64,000 bases of DNA from UBA1181 sp045226255 (GTDB lineage Bacteria; Bacteroidota; Bacteroidia; Bacteroidales; Paludibacteraceae): positions 1 to 64,000 of the forward strand of contig JBGVCG010000026.1 of the NCBI GenBank assembly GCA_045226255.1, written 5' to 3'. Positions 17,848 through 25,407 of this stretch are shown in pieces. The stretch's first letter is position 1. Each line of letters opens with the position of its first letter. The notes beneath the pieces were generated by a model. That model was not told the DNA's origin. It was given only the letters and a program-made list of their open reading frames with translations, and searched no databases. A program made the position numbers and the translations under genes.

Positions 17848-18720
17848 ATGGAGGATAATAATCAGAAACAGAAGGTTATTGCAATGGCTGTGACCATCGT
17901 GTTGCATCTGTTGTTGATATTGCTGATGTTCAATCTTTACCTTGAGCATAAAATCCCTGACACGGAGGAGGGCTTGGAGGTGGCTTTGGGTCTGGAGTCC
18001 CTGACTTCGGGCGCTGATGTGGCGGATGCCGCACCTGCTCCTGCCGAGGCCGCTCAACCTATTCCTGCGCCTCAGACGCCTACTCCCGCCAATGAGTCGT
18101 ACCAGACTCAGGACATCGAGGAGTCTTTGGATATGCCTGACAAGAAGCCAAAGAAGACGGAGGAGCAGTTGCGCAAAGAGCGGGAGGAGCGTGAGAAACG
18201 CGTCGCCGAAGAGAAGCGCAGACAGGAGGAGGCCCGTAAGCTGGCGGAGGAGAAACGTAAACAAGATAGCATCAAGAACGCTATCGCCCAGAAAACAAAG
18301 GGCTTGAAGGGATTCGGCGCCGGCGGTAACGGTACGGACGCTAACTCGAAGGGCATGGGCGACGGCTCCGGCAGTGGCACGAAGGGTAATCCGTTCGGTC
18401 GTGATGGCTCCACTTCCACCAACGGGGCGGCTAACTCCGGCAGCAACCCTTCTTGGAACTTGGCTGGACGCTCGATCAAGGGTTCGCTTGTACGTCCGAA
18501 TTATGTCTCTCAGGAGGAGGGTAAGGTGGTCGTCAACATCAAGGTGGATAAGAACGGTAATGTGGTGAACACGAGCATTGATAGGGGCACGAATACTACT
18601 GACCCTGCTTTGCTTCGGGAGGCTCAGGTGGCTGCCAAGAAGACGAAGTTTTCTCCTCGTACGGATGGCAGTGAGAACGACCAGTCCGGTACGATTACGT
18701 ATAATTTTATTTTGAATTAG
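17848..18720 (+). CDS. tonB: TonB-like energy transducer
   Basis: 290 residues from the ATG at 17848, 8 bp after exbD. A TTG two codons earlier is less likely. It has one N-terminal span (IAMAVTIVLHLLLILLMFNLYL), a Pro/Ala-rich stretch (about 65-90), a highly charged Lys/Glu/Arg coiled segment (about 100-150), a Gly/Ser-rich linker and a C-terminal TonB-like domain with GRSIKGSLVRPNYVSQEEG and VVNIKVDKNGNV. It should carry the ExbBD motor force to outer-membrane receptors such as the one at 56512-59046. Confidence 0.85.
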   Translation: MEDNNQKQKVIAMAVTIVLHLLLILLMFNLYLEHKIPDTEEGLEVALGLESLTSGADVADAAPAPAEAAQPIPAPQTPTPANESYQTQDIEESLDMPDKKPKKTEEQLRKEREEREKRVAEEKRRQEEARKLAEEKRKQDSIKNAIAQKTKGLKGFGAGGNGTDANSKGMGDGSGSGTKGNPFGRDGSTSTNGAANSGSNPSWNLAGRSIKGSLVRPNYVSQEEGKVVVNIKVDKNGNVVNTSIDRGTNTTDPALLREAQVAAKKTKFSPRTDGSENDQSGTITYNFILN

Positions 18721-18723
18721 GAT

Positions 18724-19269
18724 ATGAATGCATTTGTGTTTTTGGCGGATGGTTTCGAGGAGACTGAGGCTATCGCTCCGATTGACGTCATGCGTAGGGC
18801 AGGCGTCAATGTGGTAACGGTTTCCATCATGGGAAGGAAACTGGTGAAGGGTTCCCATGGCATCAACGTCGAGGCGGATGCTTTGTTCGAACAGACGGAT
18901 TTCTCCGCGGCGGGCATGTTGGTTCTTCCTGGCGGAATGCCTGGCACCAAGAACTTGGCCGCGCACGAGGGTTTGGCTCAACTGCTCACTGCCGCCGCTG
19001 GCAAGGATGTGATCTTGGGCGCTATCTGTGCCGCTCCGTCCGTCTTCGGAGGCTTGGGCTTGCTGAAGGGCGAGAAGGCAACTTGCTACCCTGGCTTCGA
19101 GGAGTACCTGATAGGTGCGGAGGTGAAGAAGGAGCCGGTTGTGGTCTCTAACCAATTCGTCACCAGCCGTGGTGCGGGTACCGCTATGCGCTTCGGCCTC
19201 GCTTTGGTCGCTAAGGTGAAGGGGCAATCCTTCGCGGATGAGTTGGCGGCTGCGATGGAGTTTAAATGA
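18724..19269 (+). CDS. DJ-1/PfpI family protein
   Basis: 181 residues matching the DJ-1 subfamily: FVFLADGFEETEAIAPIDVMRRAG with the conserved glutamate, LVLPGGMPG, and the nucleophile-elbow cysteine in GAICAAPSVF. Members act as glyoxalase III or protein deglycase, a claim that is debated. It starts 3 bases after tonB, so it is probably co-transcribed. Confidence 0.9.
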   Translation: MNAFVFLADGFEETEAIAPIDVMRRAGVNVVTVSIMGRKLVKGSHGINVEADALFEQTDFSAAGMLVLPGGMPGTKNLAAHEGLAQLLTAAAGKDVILGAICAAPSVFGGLGLLKGEKATCYPGFEEYLIGAEVKKEPVVVSNQFVTSRGAGTAMRFGLALVAKVKGQSFADELAAAMEFK

Positions 19270-19305
19270 GTCTGAATTTTATGTTTAACTTAATATAGTA
19301 TTGTT

Positions 19306-19782
19306 ATGAAAAGTAAATTGTTAATGCTTTTGTTGGCTGGTTTCTCTATGATCATGTTGCCAGCTTGTGGAGATGATGATGATGACGCGAAGTCTGACTC
19401 TCTTGAGTTCTCAGCTATTACTGGTACTTACCATGGTACGTTGACTACTTCCGGTGCGCCTGTTGCTGACAACTTGGGTGTTGTGGTATCTGCCAATGCT
19501 GAAACGACGAATGCTATTGACTTGACTTTGGAGCCTATCACCATCATGGGCATTGAGGTGAAAGATTTGGATTTCAAGGCTTTGCCATGCTCATATGACG
19601 CAGCTGCAAACACTTGGTCATTCACTGCTGATAACTTGCATGTCGCTTTGCAAGGAGGTGCTGTTGAGGCTGACGTTAATGTTGAAAAGGGTACATTCTC
19701 TAAGGATGGCAAGTTGGATTTCACCATCAACGTTAACACAGGAACGCTTAATCTTAAGATGGATTACAACGGGAAAAAATAA
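19306..19782 (+). CDS. Small lipoprotein, calycin-like
   Basis: 158 residues with a lipoprotein signal (MLPACGDDDDD). The run of aspartates after the cysteine is the Bacteroidetes surface-lipoprotein export signal, so it is probably on the outer face of the outer membrane. The remainder is beta-rich with alternating hydrophobic residues, resembling the calycin-like lipoproteins of Bacteroides. No catalytic motif is seen. An intrinsic terminator follows. Confidence 0.7.
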   Translation: MKSKLLMLLLAGFSMIMLPACGDDDDDAKSDSLEFSAITGTYHGTLTTSGAPVADNLGVVVSANAETTNAIDLTLEPITIMGIEVKDLDFKALPCSYDAAANTWSFTADNLHVALQGGAVEADVNVEKGTFSKDGKLDFTINVNTGTLNLKMDYNGKK

Positions 19783-19807
19783 GTTTAGGCTAGTGTATGC
19801 TAAATGG

Positions 19808-19836
19808 AAAGCGGCTCAGTTTTGGGCCGCTTTTTT
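19808..19836 (+). terminator. Intrinsic terminator after the lipoprotein gene
   Basis: The stem aaagcggc/gccgcttt has a 10-base loop and is followed by six T. It lies between the convergent lipoprotein and rnhB genes. Confidence 0.85.
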
Positions 19837-19840
19837 ATTT

Positions 19841-20446
19841 TTAGTCTTTGAATTCCAGCTTTAATTGTGGGTCGATGAGGGTGAAGCTCATGCGGTGGTG
19901 TTCGGTCGGACCGAACTGCTCGATGGCTTGCCTATGTGCCTTGGTCGGATACCCTTTGTTCTTTGTCCATTGGTAGGCCGGGTAGTCTGCCGCTATTTTG
20001 TTCATGTAGTCGTCACGGTAGGTCTTGGCGAGGATTGAGGCGGCTGCGATGGACATATACTTGCCATCCCCTTTTACCACGCATTGGTGCTTGATGCCCT
20101 CGTAGGGCCTGAAACGGTTACCGTCTATGATGAGGTGCTCCGGCCTGACCTTCAGTTCGTCGATTGCTCTGTGCATGGCGAGGAAGGAGGCGTTCAGGAT
20201 GTTTATCTTATCGATCTCCTTGGCGGATACGATGCCCACCGCCCATGCCACCGCTTGCTCCTCGATGATAGGGCGCAGGGCGTAGCGTTGCTTCTCGGTG
20301 AGTTGTTTGGAGTCGTTCAGCAGGTCGTTCTGGAAATCAGGCGGAAGGATGACCGCCGCTGCGAATACGGGTCCTGCCAAGCACCCTCTTCCTGCCTCGT
20401 CGCACCCGGCTTCCATGACGTTCTCTTTCAGAAAGGGCAGTAGCAT
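19841..20446 (-). CDS. rnhB: Ribonuclease HII
   Basis: 201 residues. It removes RNA primers and single ribonucleotides from RNA-DNA hybrids. The active-site DEAGRG motif (GCDEAGRGCLAGPV) is near residue 15, followed by the third aspartate in LIIDGN and the fourth in YRDDYM. It is the last gene of the minus-strand run beginning at 27840, one base downstream of recN. Confidence 0.95.
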   Translation of the reverse strand: MLLPFLKENVMEAGCDEAGRGCLAGPVFAAAVILPPDFQNDLLNDSKQLTEKQRYALRPIIEEQAVAWAVGIVSAKEIDKINILNASFLAMHRAIDELKVRPEHLIIDGNRFRPYEGIKHQCVVKGDGKYMSIAAASILAKTYRDDYMNKIAADYPAYQWTKNKGYPTKAHRQAIEQFGPTEHHRMSFTLIDPQLKLEFKD

Positions 20447-20447
20447 A

Positions 20448-22106
20448 TCATGATTGTTTTAGAAGTTCCTTGGCGTTTTGCACGGCGGCGTCCGATAGGG
20501 CGGATCCGCTGAGCATCTGGGCGATCTCCGTAACCCTCTCAGCTTCGTTCAGGCACTTGATGCGTGAGTGGGTGGTCGTTTCGTCGTCCTCCTTGTAGAC
20601 TTTGTAATGGGTGGCTCCTTTGGCGGCTATTTGGGGTAGGTGCGTGATGCTGATCACCTGCATCTTCTCGCCCATGGATTGCATCAGGGCGCCCATCTTG
20701 TCCGCCACCTCGCCAGACACTCCGGTGTCGATTTCGTCCATGATGACCGTTGGTAATTCTTCCGACCGACATAGGATGGATTTTAGCGCAAGCATGATGC
20801 GTGACAGCTCACCGCCTGAAGCGACGTGAGCGATCGGTTGCAGCGTGGCGTTCTTGTTGGCGGCGAAGAAGAATCGTACCGCATCCTTGCCGAATGCTTC
20901 AAGCTGAGCCAGCGGGGTTATCCGCACCTCCAGTTTAGCGTTCGGTATGCCTAGACTATGAAGTATGTTTTCGACGGACTCTTCCAACTGAGGCTTCGCG
21001 TCCTGCCGTTTCTGGCTGATCTCCTTTGCCATCGTCTCCAACTGTTCCTCCAGTTGGGCGATTTCCTTCTCCATGAGTTCCGTCGTCTCCTCCGAGTTGT
21101 CCATCTCCGCTATTTGCTGTTCGAAGGAGGCTTGTATCTCCAGCAGAGCCTGCAAAGACTCCGCATGGTGCTTCTTTTCGAGCGTGTAGATGAGGTCTAG
21201 GCGTTGGCTGACCTGTTCCATCCTTTGCGGGTCCACGTTCACGTCCGCCAGCTTCTGCTCAATCTCACGCGACAAGTCCTTCAATTCGATGAGGCAGCTT
21301 TCCGCCCGTCCTTGTATGTCGGAGTAGGTCTCGGAGAATTGTGCGATGGAAGACAAGGCGGAGGTCACCTCCTTCAGGGAGGAGCAGATGTTCTCCTCTT
21401 TGTCGGAGAGTAGCCAAGTGGCCTTGGATAGTGCCTCCTTCATCTCAGAGGAGTGGGAAAGTACGTTGATCTCTTCCTCCAGTTCCTCCTGTTCGTTCTC
21501 TGAGAATCCCGCATCGTGTAGTTGTTTCAGCTGAAATTCCAGGTAGTCCCTGTTGGCGTTCCTTTCCTCCAAGGAGGTGCGGAGCTCTTTCAGGCGCTTT
21601 TTCTTGGCCGCATACTGCCCGTAGACCGTGCCATATGCCGAAAGCTCCTCTTTCAGGTTGGCGTAGGCGTCCAGCACATGCAGTTGGAAGGCGTCCTCGT
21701 TCAGCAGGAGCGTCTCGTGTTGGGAGTGTATGTCGATGATGTGGGAGGTTATCTCCTTCAGGGCGGTGAGGGCCACCGGTGTGTCGTTGATGAAGGCGCG
21801 GGACTTGCCGTTGGGTGCGATTTCCCTGCGGATGATGCAGGTCTCCTCATAGTCCAAGTCATTCTCCTCGAAGAAGGGTTGCAATGCGTAGGCGGAGAGG
21901 TCGAATTCAGCTTCCACCACGCACTTTTTCTCTGTGTCTTTGAGCGTTTTTGTATCCGCTCTTTGTCCTTGTATGAGTCCTAACGCCCCTAGTAGGATGG
22001 ATTTTCCGGAGCCTGTCTCACCTGTGATGACGGAGAATCCAGGGTTCCATTGCACATTCGTCTTCTCAATCAGTGCGTAATTCTCTACAGACAGGGACTT
22101 CAGCAT
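20448..22106 (-). CDS. recN: DNA repair protein RecN
   Basis: 552 residues, an SMC-like ATPase of double-strand-break repair. Walker A GETGSGKS is near residue 34. A long coiled coil spans about residues 160-370. The ABC signature (VASGGELSRIMLALK) and Walker B (TVIMDEIDTGVSG) are in the C-terminal half. It lies 12 bp downstream of the DUF4835 gene in the order typical of Bacteroidetes. Confidence 0.95.
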   Translation of the reverse strand: MLKSLSVENYALIEKTNVQWNPGFSVITGETGSGKSILLGALGLIQGQRADTKTLKDTEKKCVVEAEFDLSAYALQPFFEENDLDYEETCIIRREIAPNGKSRAFINDTPVALTALKEITSHIIDIHSQHETLLLNEDAFQLHVLDAYANLKEELSAYGTVYGQYAAKKKRLKELRTSLEERNANRDYLEFQLKQLHDAGFSENEQEELEEEINVLSHSSEMKEALSKATWLLSDKEENICSSLKEVTSALSSIAQFSETYSDIQGRAESCLIELKDLSREIEQKLADVNVDPQRMEQVSQRLDLIYTLEKKHHAESLQALLEIQASFEQQIAEMDNSEETTELMEKEIAQLEEQLETMAKEISQKRQDAKPQLEESVENILHSLGIPNAKLEVRITPLAQLEAFGKDAVRFFFAANKNATLQPIAHVASGGELSRIMLALKSILCRSEELPTVIMDEIDTGVSGEVADKMGALMQSMGEKMQVISITHLPQIAAKGATHYKVYKEDDETTTHSRIKCLNEAERVTEIAQMLSGSALSDAAVQNAKELLKQS

Positions 22107-22118
22107 GGCTTGAGTGGA

Positions 22119-23036
22119 TTAATTCAGCAACTCTTGGTATTTGTTGCTTTGTGTAGGCAATATGCTTTGTAGGATCTCGTACACATCCTTTTTCTCTTTG
22201 GAAGTGGCTGGTTTGAACATGTCGAGTAGTTCGTTCAGTTTCGCCTCCACGAAGAGTTGCAGTGCGATGGAGTAGGGAACAGCCCTGTTCATCTCCTTGA
22301 GGTAAGGCAGGTTGTTGAAGATGTTCGTTCTTCCCTTCTCTACGCTGTTCACCATTTCGTCCAAGCCGAATCGGTGGTATTCGTACATGATGTCCCTCAG
22401 TTTCTTCAGCCGCTCGTCTTGGTAGTTGCTTACGAGCGCATATCGGTTTCTGTCGCTGTCGAATGCCTTCCAGCCTGGATCGTCGGAGCTTTGGGCCAGG
22501 GAAACGATCAGTTCAGCCTTCTCGAAGTAACGGCTACCCCCGTATCGGCTGAAGGAGTCGAAGTGGAGGCCCAATATGATGTTCATGTAAAAAGCGACGG
22601 TGGAGAGCAGGTTGTTCTCGTAGACGTTCTCGTCGAACTCTAATTTCTGGTACTGTGAATAGTTGAACGTGAAGTTATTGTCCTGGAAGTTGAACAAGGT
22701 CGTCGTGTAGCCCGAGTTGTAGACGGGGCGGCTTGCCTGCACCTGTAGTTGACCCGAGTAATTCTCTCCGGCTGTTTTATCAAGGATAAGGACGAAGTTG
22801 CACTCGATGCGCTCCTCCTCTGTGAAGGTGGCGTCCGTCCATCTTCTGGAGTTGATGAACTCCGTCAGAGCTTGGGACATCTCGTCGTAAATCTCTCGGT
22901 TGGTGCTTGTTCCTCCGATTTGGTCCGCATTGACTCTGACGTAGGCCTTGACATCCTGCGCATGGCAGGCGAAGGCGCACGATAATGTGAGCAATACGGT
23001 GAGTGCTCTTTTTATAATCATTCTCTTCATATTCAT
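22119..23036 (-). CDS. DUF4835 family protein (PorD-like, linked to type IX secretion)
   Basis: 305 residues with a signal peptide cleaved after about residue 26 (CAFACHAQ). It contains family features such as the FNFQDNNF segment, the repeated aromatic strand pattern and the DPGWKAFDSDRNRYAL region. NCBI naming links the family to T9SS as 'PorD', but I know of no firm mechanism. It overlaps the coaBC stop by 4 bases. T9SS activity in this organism is supported separately by the sorting domain on the cellulase at 54439. Confidence 0.8.
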   Translation of the reverse strand: MNMKRMIIKRALTVLLTLSCAFACHAQDVKAYVRVNADQIGGTSTNREIYDEMSQALTEFINSRRWTDATFTEEERIECNFVLILDKTAGENYSGQLQVQASRPVYNSGYTTTLFNFQDNNFTFNYSQYQKLEFDENVYENNLLSTVAFYMNIILGLHFDSFSRYGGSRYFEKAELIVSLAQSSDDPGWKAFDSDRNRYALVSNYQDERLKKLRDIMYEYHRFGLDEMVNSVEKGRTNIFNNLPYLKEMNRAVPYSIALQLFVEAKLNELLDMFKPATSKEKKDVYEILQSILPTQSNKYQELLN

Positions 23037-24238
23037 TTCTTGTTCATTAGCGACAGGGCGTGGTCGATGATATCCTTTGCCACCTCCTTTTTAGGCTTCA
23101 GGTCGTAGGCGTGTTTGTCACCGTTTCTGTCGAATATGGTTATTTTGTTCGTGTCGTGACGGAAGCAGGCGTTCTTGTCGTTCAACGAGTTCATCACGAT
23201 GAAGTCCAAGTTTTTACGTTCGCATTTGCCTACTGCGTTCGTCTCCTCGTCGTCCGTCTCTAGGGCGAATCCGATCATCATCTGGCCCTTGCGTTTCATC
23301 TTGCCTAAAGCGGCGGCGATGTCTTGGGTCGGGACGAGGTCCAATTGCATGGCGCCCCTCTTCTCCCGCTTGATTTTGTGGTCTTCTTTGTTCGCTGGGG
23401 TGTAATCCGCCACAGCGGCACAAAGGATTTCGATGTCTGCGCTCTCCGCTGCTTTCACGGCGGCTTCGTACATCTCTTGGGCGGACTCCACCGATACGCG
23501 ATGGATGTTCGGATGCTTAGGAGAGAGGGATACCGGACCGGAGACGAGGGTCACTTCCGCTCCTCTTGCCGCACATTCTTCCGCCAGGGCGTAACCCATC
23601 TTTCCGGAAGAGTAGTTGCCTATGAAACGGACGGGGTCTATCTTTTCGTATGTCGGACCAGCGGTGATCATCACTTTTTTGCCGGATAAGTCTTGTCCCT
23701 TTTTGAAATATTGTTCGATGAACGCTGTGATGGTTTCAGGCTCCGCCATTCTTCCCTTCCCGGACAATCCGCTGGCGAGGAAGCCCTCCTCCGCATCGAT
23801 GATGAAGTTGCCTCTTTCCTTGAGCAGTGCGATATTTTTCTGCACAGCTGGGTGGGCGTACATGTCCAGGTCCATGGCCGGTGCGATGAAGACCGGGCAC
23901 TTGGCGGATAGGTAGGTGGTGAGGAGCAGGTTGTCCGCGATGCCGTTCGCCATCTTGCCGATGGAGTTGGCGGTGGCGGGGGCGATGACGTAGGCGTCCG
24001 CCCAGATGCCTAAGGAGACGTGGCTGTTCCATTCCCCGTTCTCAGGGTTGAAGAAGTCCACCATGATTGGATTTTGGGAGAGCGTGGCCATCGTGAGAGG
24101 TGTGATGAATTGTTTCGCCAAAGGGGTCATGACCACTTTGACGTTCGCACCTCGTTTCTTCAGTTCTCTGACCAGTGAGGCGGTTTTGTAGGCCGCTATC
24201 CCACCTGTTACTCCGACTATGATATTTTTTCCTTCCAT
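23033..24238 (-). CDS. coaBC: Bifunctional phosphopantothenoylcysteine decarboxylase/synthetase
   Basis: 401 residues, performing two consecutive steps of coenzyme A synthesis. The N-terminal flavin-dependent decarboxylase has GGIAAYKT and APAMDLDMY. The C-terminal CTP-dependent ligase has ITAGPTYEKIDPVRFI and NYSSGKMGYALAEE. It lies 23 bp downstream of the Wzz-like gene and overlaps the DUF4835 gene. Confidence 0.95.
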   Translation of the reverse strand: MEGKNIIVGVTGGIAAYKTASLVRELKKRGANVKVVMTPLAKQFITPLTMATLSQNPIMVDFFNPENGEWNSHVSLGIWADAYVIAPATANSIGKMANGIADNLLLTTYLSAKCPVFIAPAMDLDMYAHPAVQKNIALLKERGNFIIDAEEGFLASGLSGKGRMAEPETITAFIEQYFKKGQDLSGKKVMITAGPTYEKIDPVRFIGNYSSGKMGYALAEECAARGAEVTLVSGPVSLSPKHPNIHRVSVESAQEMYEAAVKAAESADIEILCAAVADYTPANKEDHKIKREKRGAMQLDLVPTQDIAAALGKMKRKGQMMIGFALETDDEETNAVGKCERKNLDFIVMNSLNDKNACFRHDTNKITIFDRNGDKHAYDLKPKKEVAKDIIDHALSLMNKK

Positions 24239-24261
24239 GGTATACGTCAGTTATCCGTGTT

Positions 24262-25395
24262 TCACTCTTCTTCTTCCGTAAATAATTTCTCTTTTATCTC
24301 ACCGAAGAAGAAATAGGCGATGATGGCTAGGCATGACAGGAATCCGCCTATGAATCCGCCATTGATGATGCCCTTCAGCTTGCGCATCTTGTCGTTCGAA
24401 AGAGGAAGCCTTGGTTCGTCGATTATTTGAATGAAAGGTGTCTCCTTCGCCAAATTCAGTTTCAGTACCTCCAGGTTTTTCAGCATTTCAGTGTAGGTGT
24501 TGCTGAGGATCTGTATGTCTGTGTCGATTTTCCATTGCGTCACAGAGACCATTTGCCCGTTGGCGTTTCTGTTCGCGTCCGCGAAGCTTGCGCGACGTGA
24601 GAAGCATTGGTCGAGCTTCCTCCTTACAGAATCAGCTTTTTCCTGGAATGTGTCTATGTTTTTCCTCGCGAGGGAAGTTTTGGTGTCGATGTAGAAGTTG
24701 GACACCTCCTTCAGGTGGGCGGACGAAAAATCCCTGGCGAATTCTTCGTTCGTGTAGCTGAACGAGTAGTTCATGAAAGAGAGTTTCTTGTCTCTCCTTG
24801 CGGCCGATATGTTTCGGGAAAGTAAATCGGCTGCCATTTTGTGGAGGATACTATCCTGCGCACGGCTGAATGTCTCACGTTCTTGTCCGTAAGGGAAAGA
24901 AACGTCACAGATGGATACGATGCCAGACTTCTCCTCTTTCGCCTCTCCGTTGGCGCATTTTGCTCTTACGCTGTCGCATATCAGGGCATATTCGATGAAG
25001 GTGATGGTGTCACCGTTGTATTTAGTCGGAGAGAGTAATGTCTTTTCGATCAATGCGTATGATTTGATGAGTTCAAGGACATTGTCGCCTGAGAATGCAT
25101 CCATGGAGTTTCCTCCGAGATTGAGCAGCGATGACAGTCCGCTTATGCTGGAGGCGGAAGAAGAGGGACCTCCGACGGTGAACGAGTATTTGGCGGTGTA
25201 TGTCGTCTGTCTGTTGCAGGCGTAGATGAGTCCGATGATTCCTCCGATGACGCCAGCCGCCACGACGAACCATTTCTTGTCCCATATTACCGTGAAATAT
25301 TTTTTCACCAATGAGATAATCTCCTTCACGGAAATCTTGTCTCCTTTCTCTTCCTCTTCGTTGAGGAGCTTCATTATGTCGTTTATATCACTCAT
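24262..25395 (-). CDS. Wzz-type chain-length determinant protein
   Basis: 377 residues of the polysaccharide co-polymerase family: a span near residues 42-60 (WFVVAAGVIGGIIGLIYAC), a long periplasmic region with coiled-coil potential (about 220-320), a PRLPLSNDK proline segment and a second span near 340-362. There is no C-terminal tyrosine-kinase domain. It sits 12 bp downstream of the Wza-like gene, so the two form an export pair for capsule or exopolysaccharide. No glycosyltransferases are adjacent. Confidence 0.88.
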   Translation of the reverse strand: MSDINDIMKLLNEEEEKGDKISVKEIISLVKKYFTVIWDKKWFVVAAGVIGGIIGLIYACNRQTTYTAKYSFTVGGPSSSASSISGLSSLLNLGGNSMDAFSGDNVLELIKSYALIEKTLLSPTKYNGDTITFIEYALICDSVRAKCANGEAKEEKSGIVSICDVSFPYGQERETFSRAQDSILHKMAADLLSRNISAARRDKKLSFMNYSFSYTNEEFARDFSSAHLKEVSNFYIDTKTSLARKNIDTFQEKADSVRRKLDQCFSRRASFADANRNANGQMVSVTQWKIDTDIQILSNTYTEMLKNLEVLKLNLAKETPFIQIIDEPRLPLSNDKMRKLKGIINGGFIGGFLSCLAIIAYFFFGEIKEKLFTEEEE

Positions 25396-25407
25396 TCTCT
25401 CTTGCTT

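Noticed and set aside
17830..19227. A 465-residue minus-strand open frame opposite tonB and the DJ-1 gene
   Set aside because: It is antisense to well-recognised genes, is Arg/Leu/His-rich, and has no domain or promoter.
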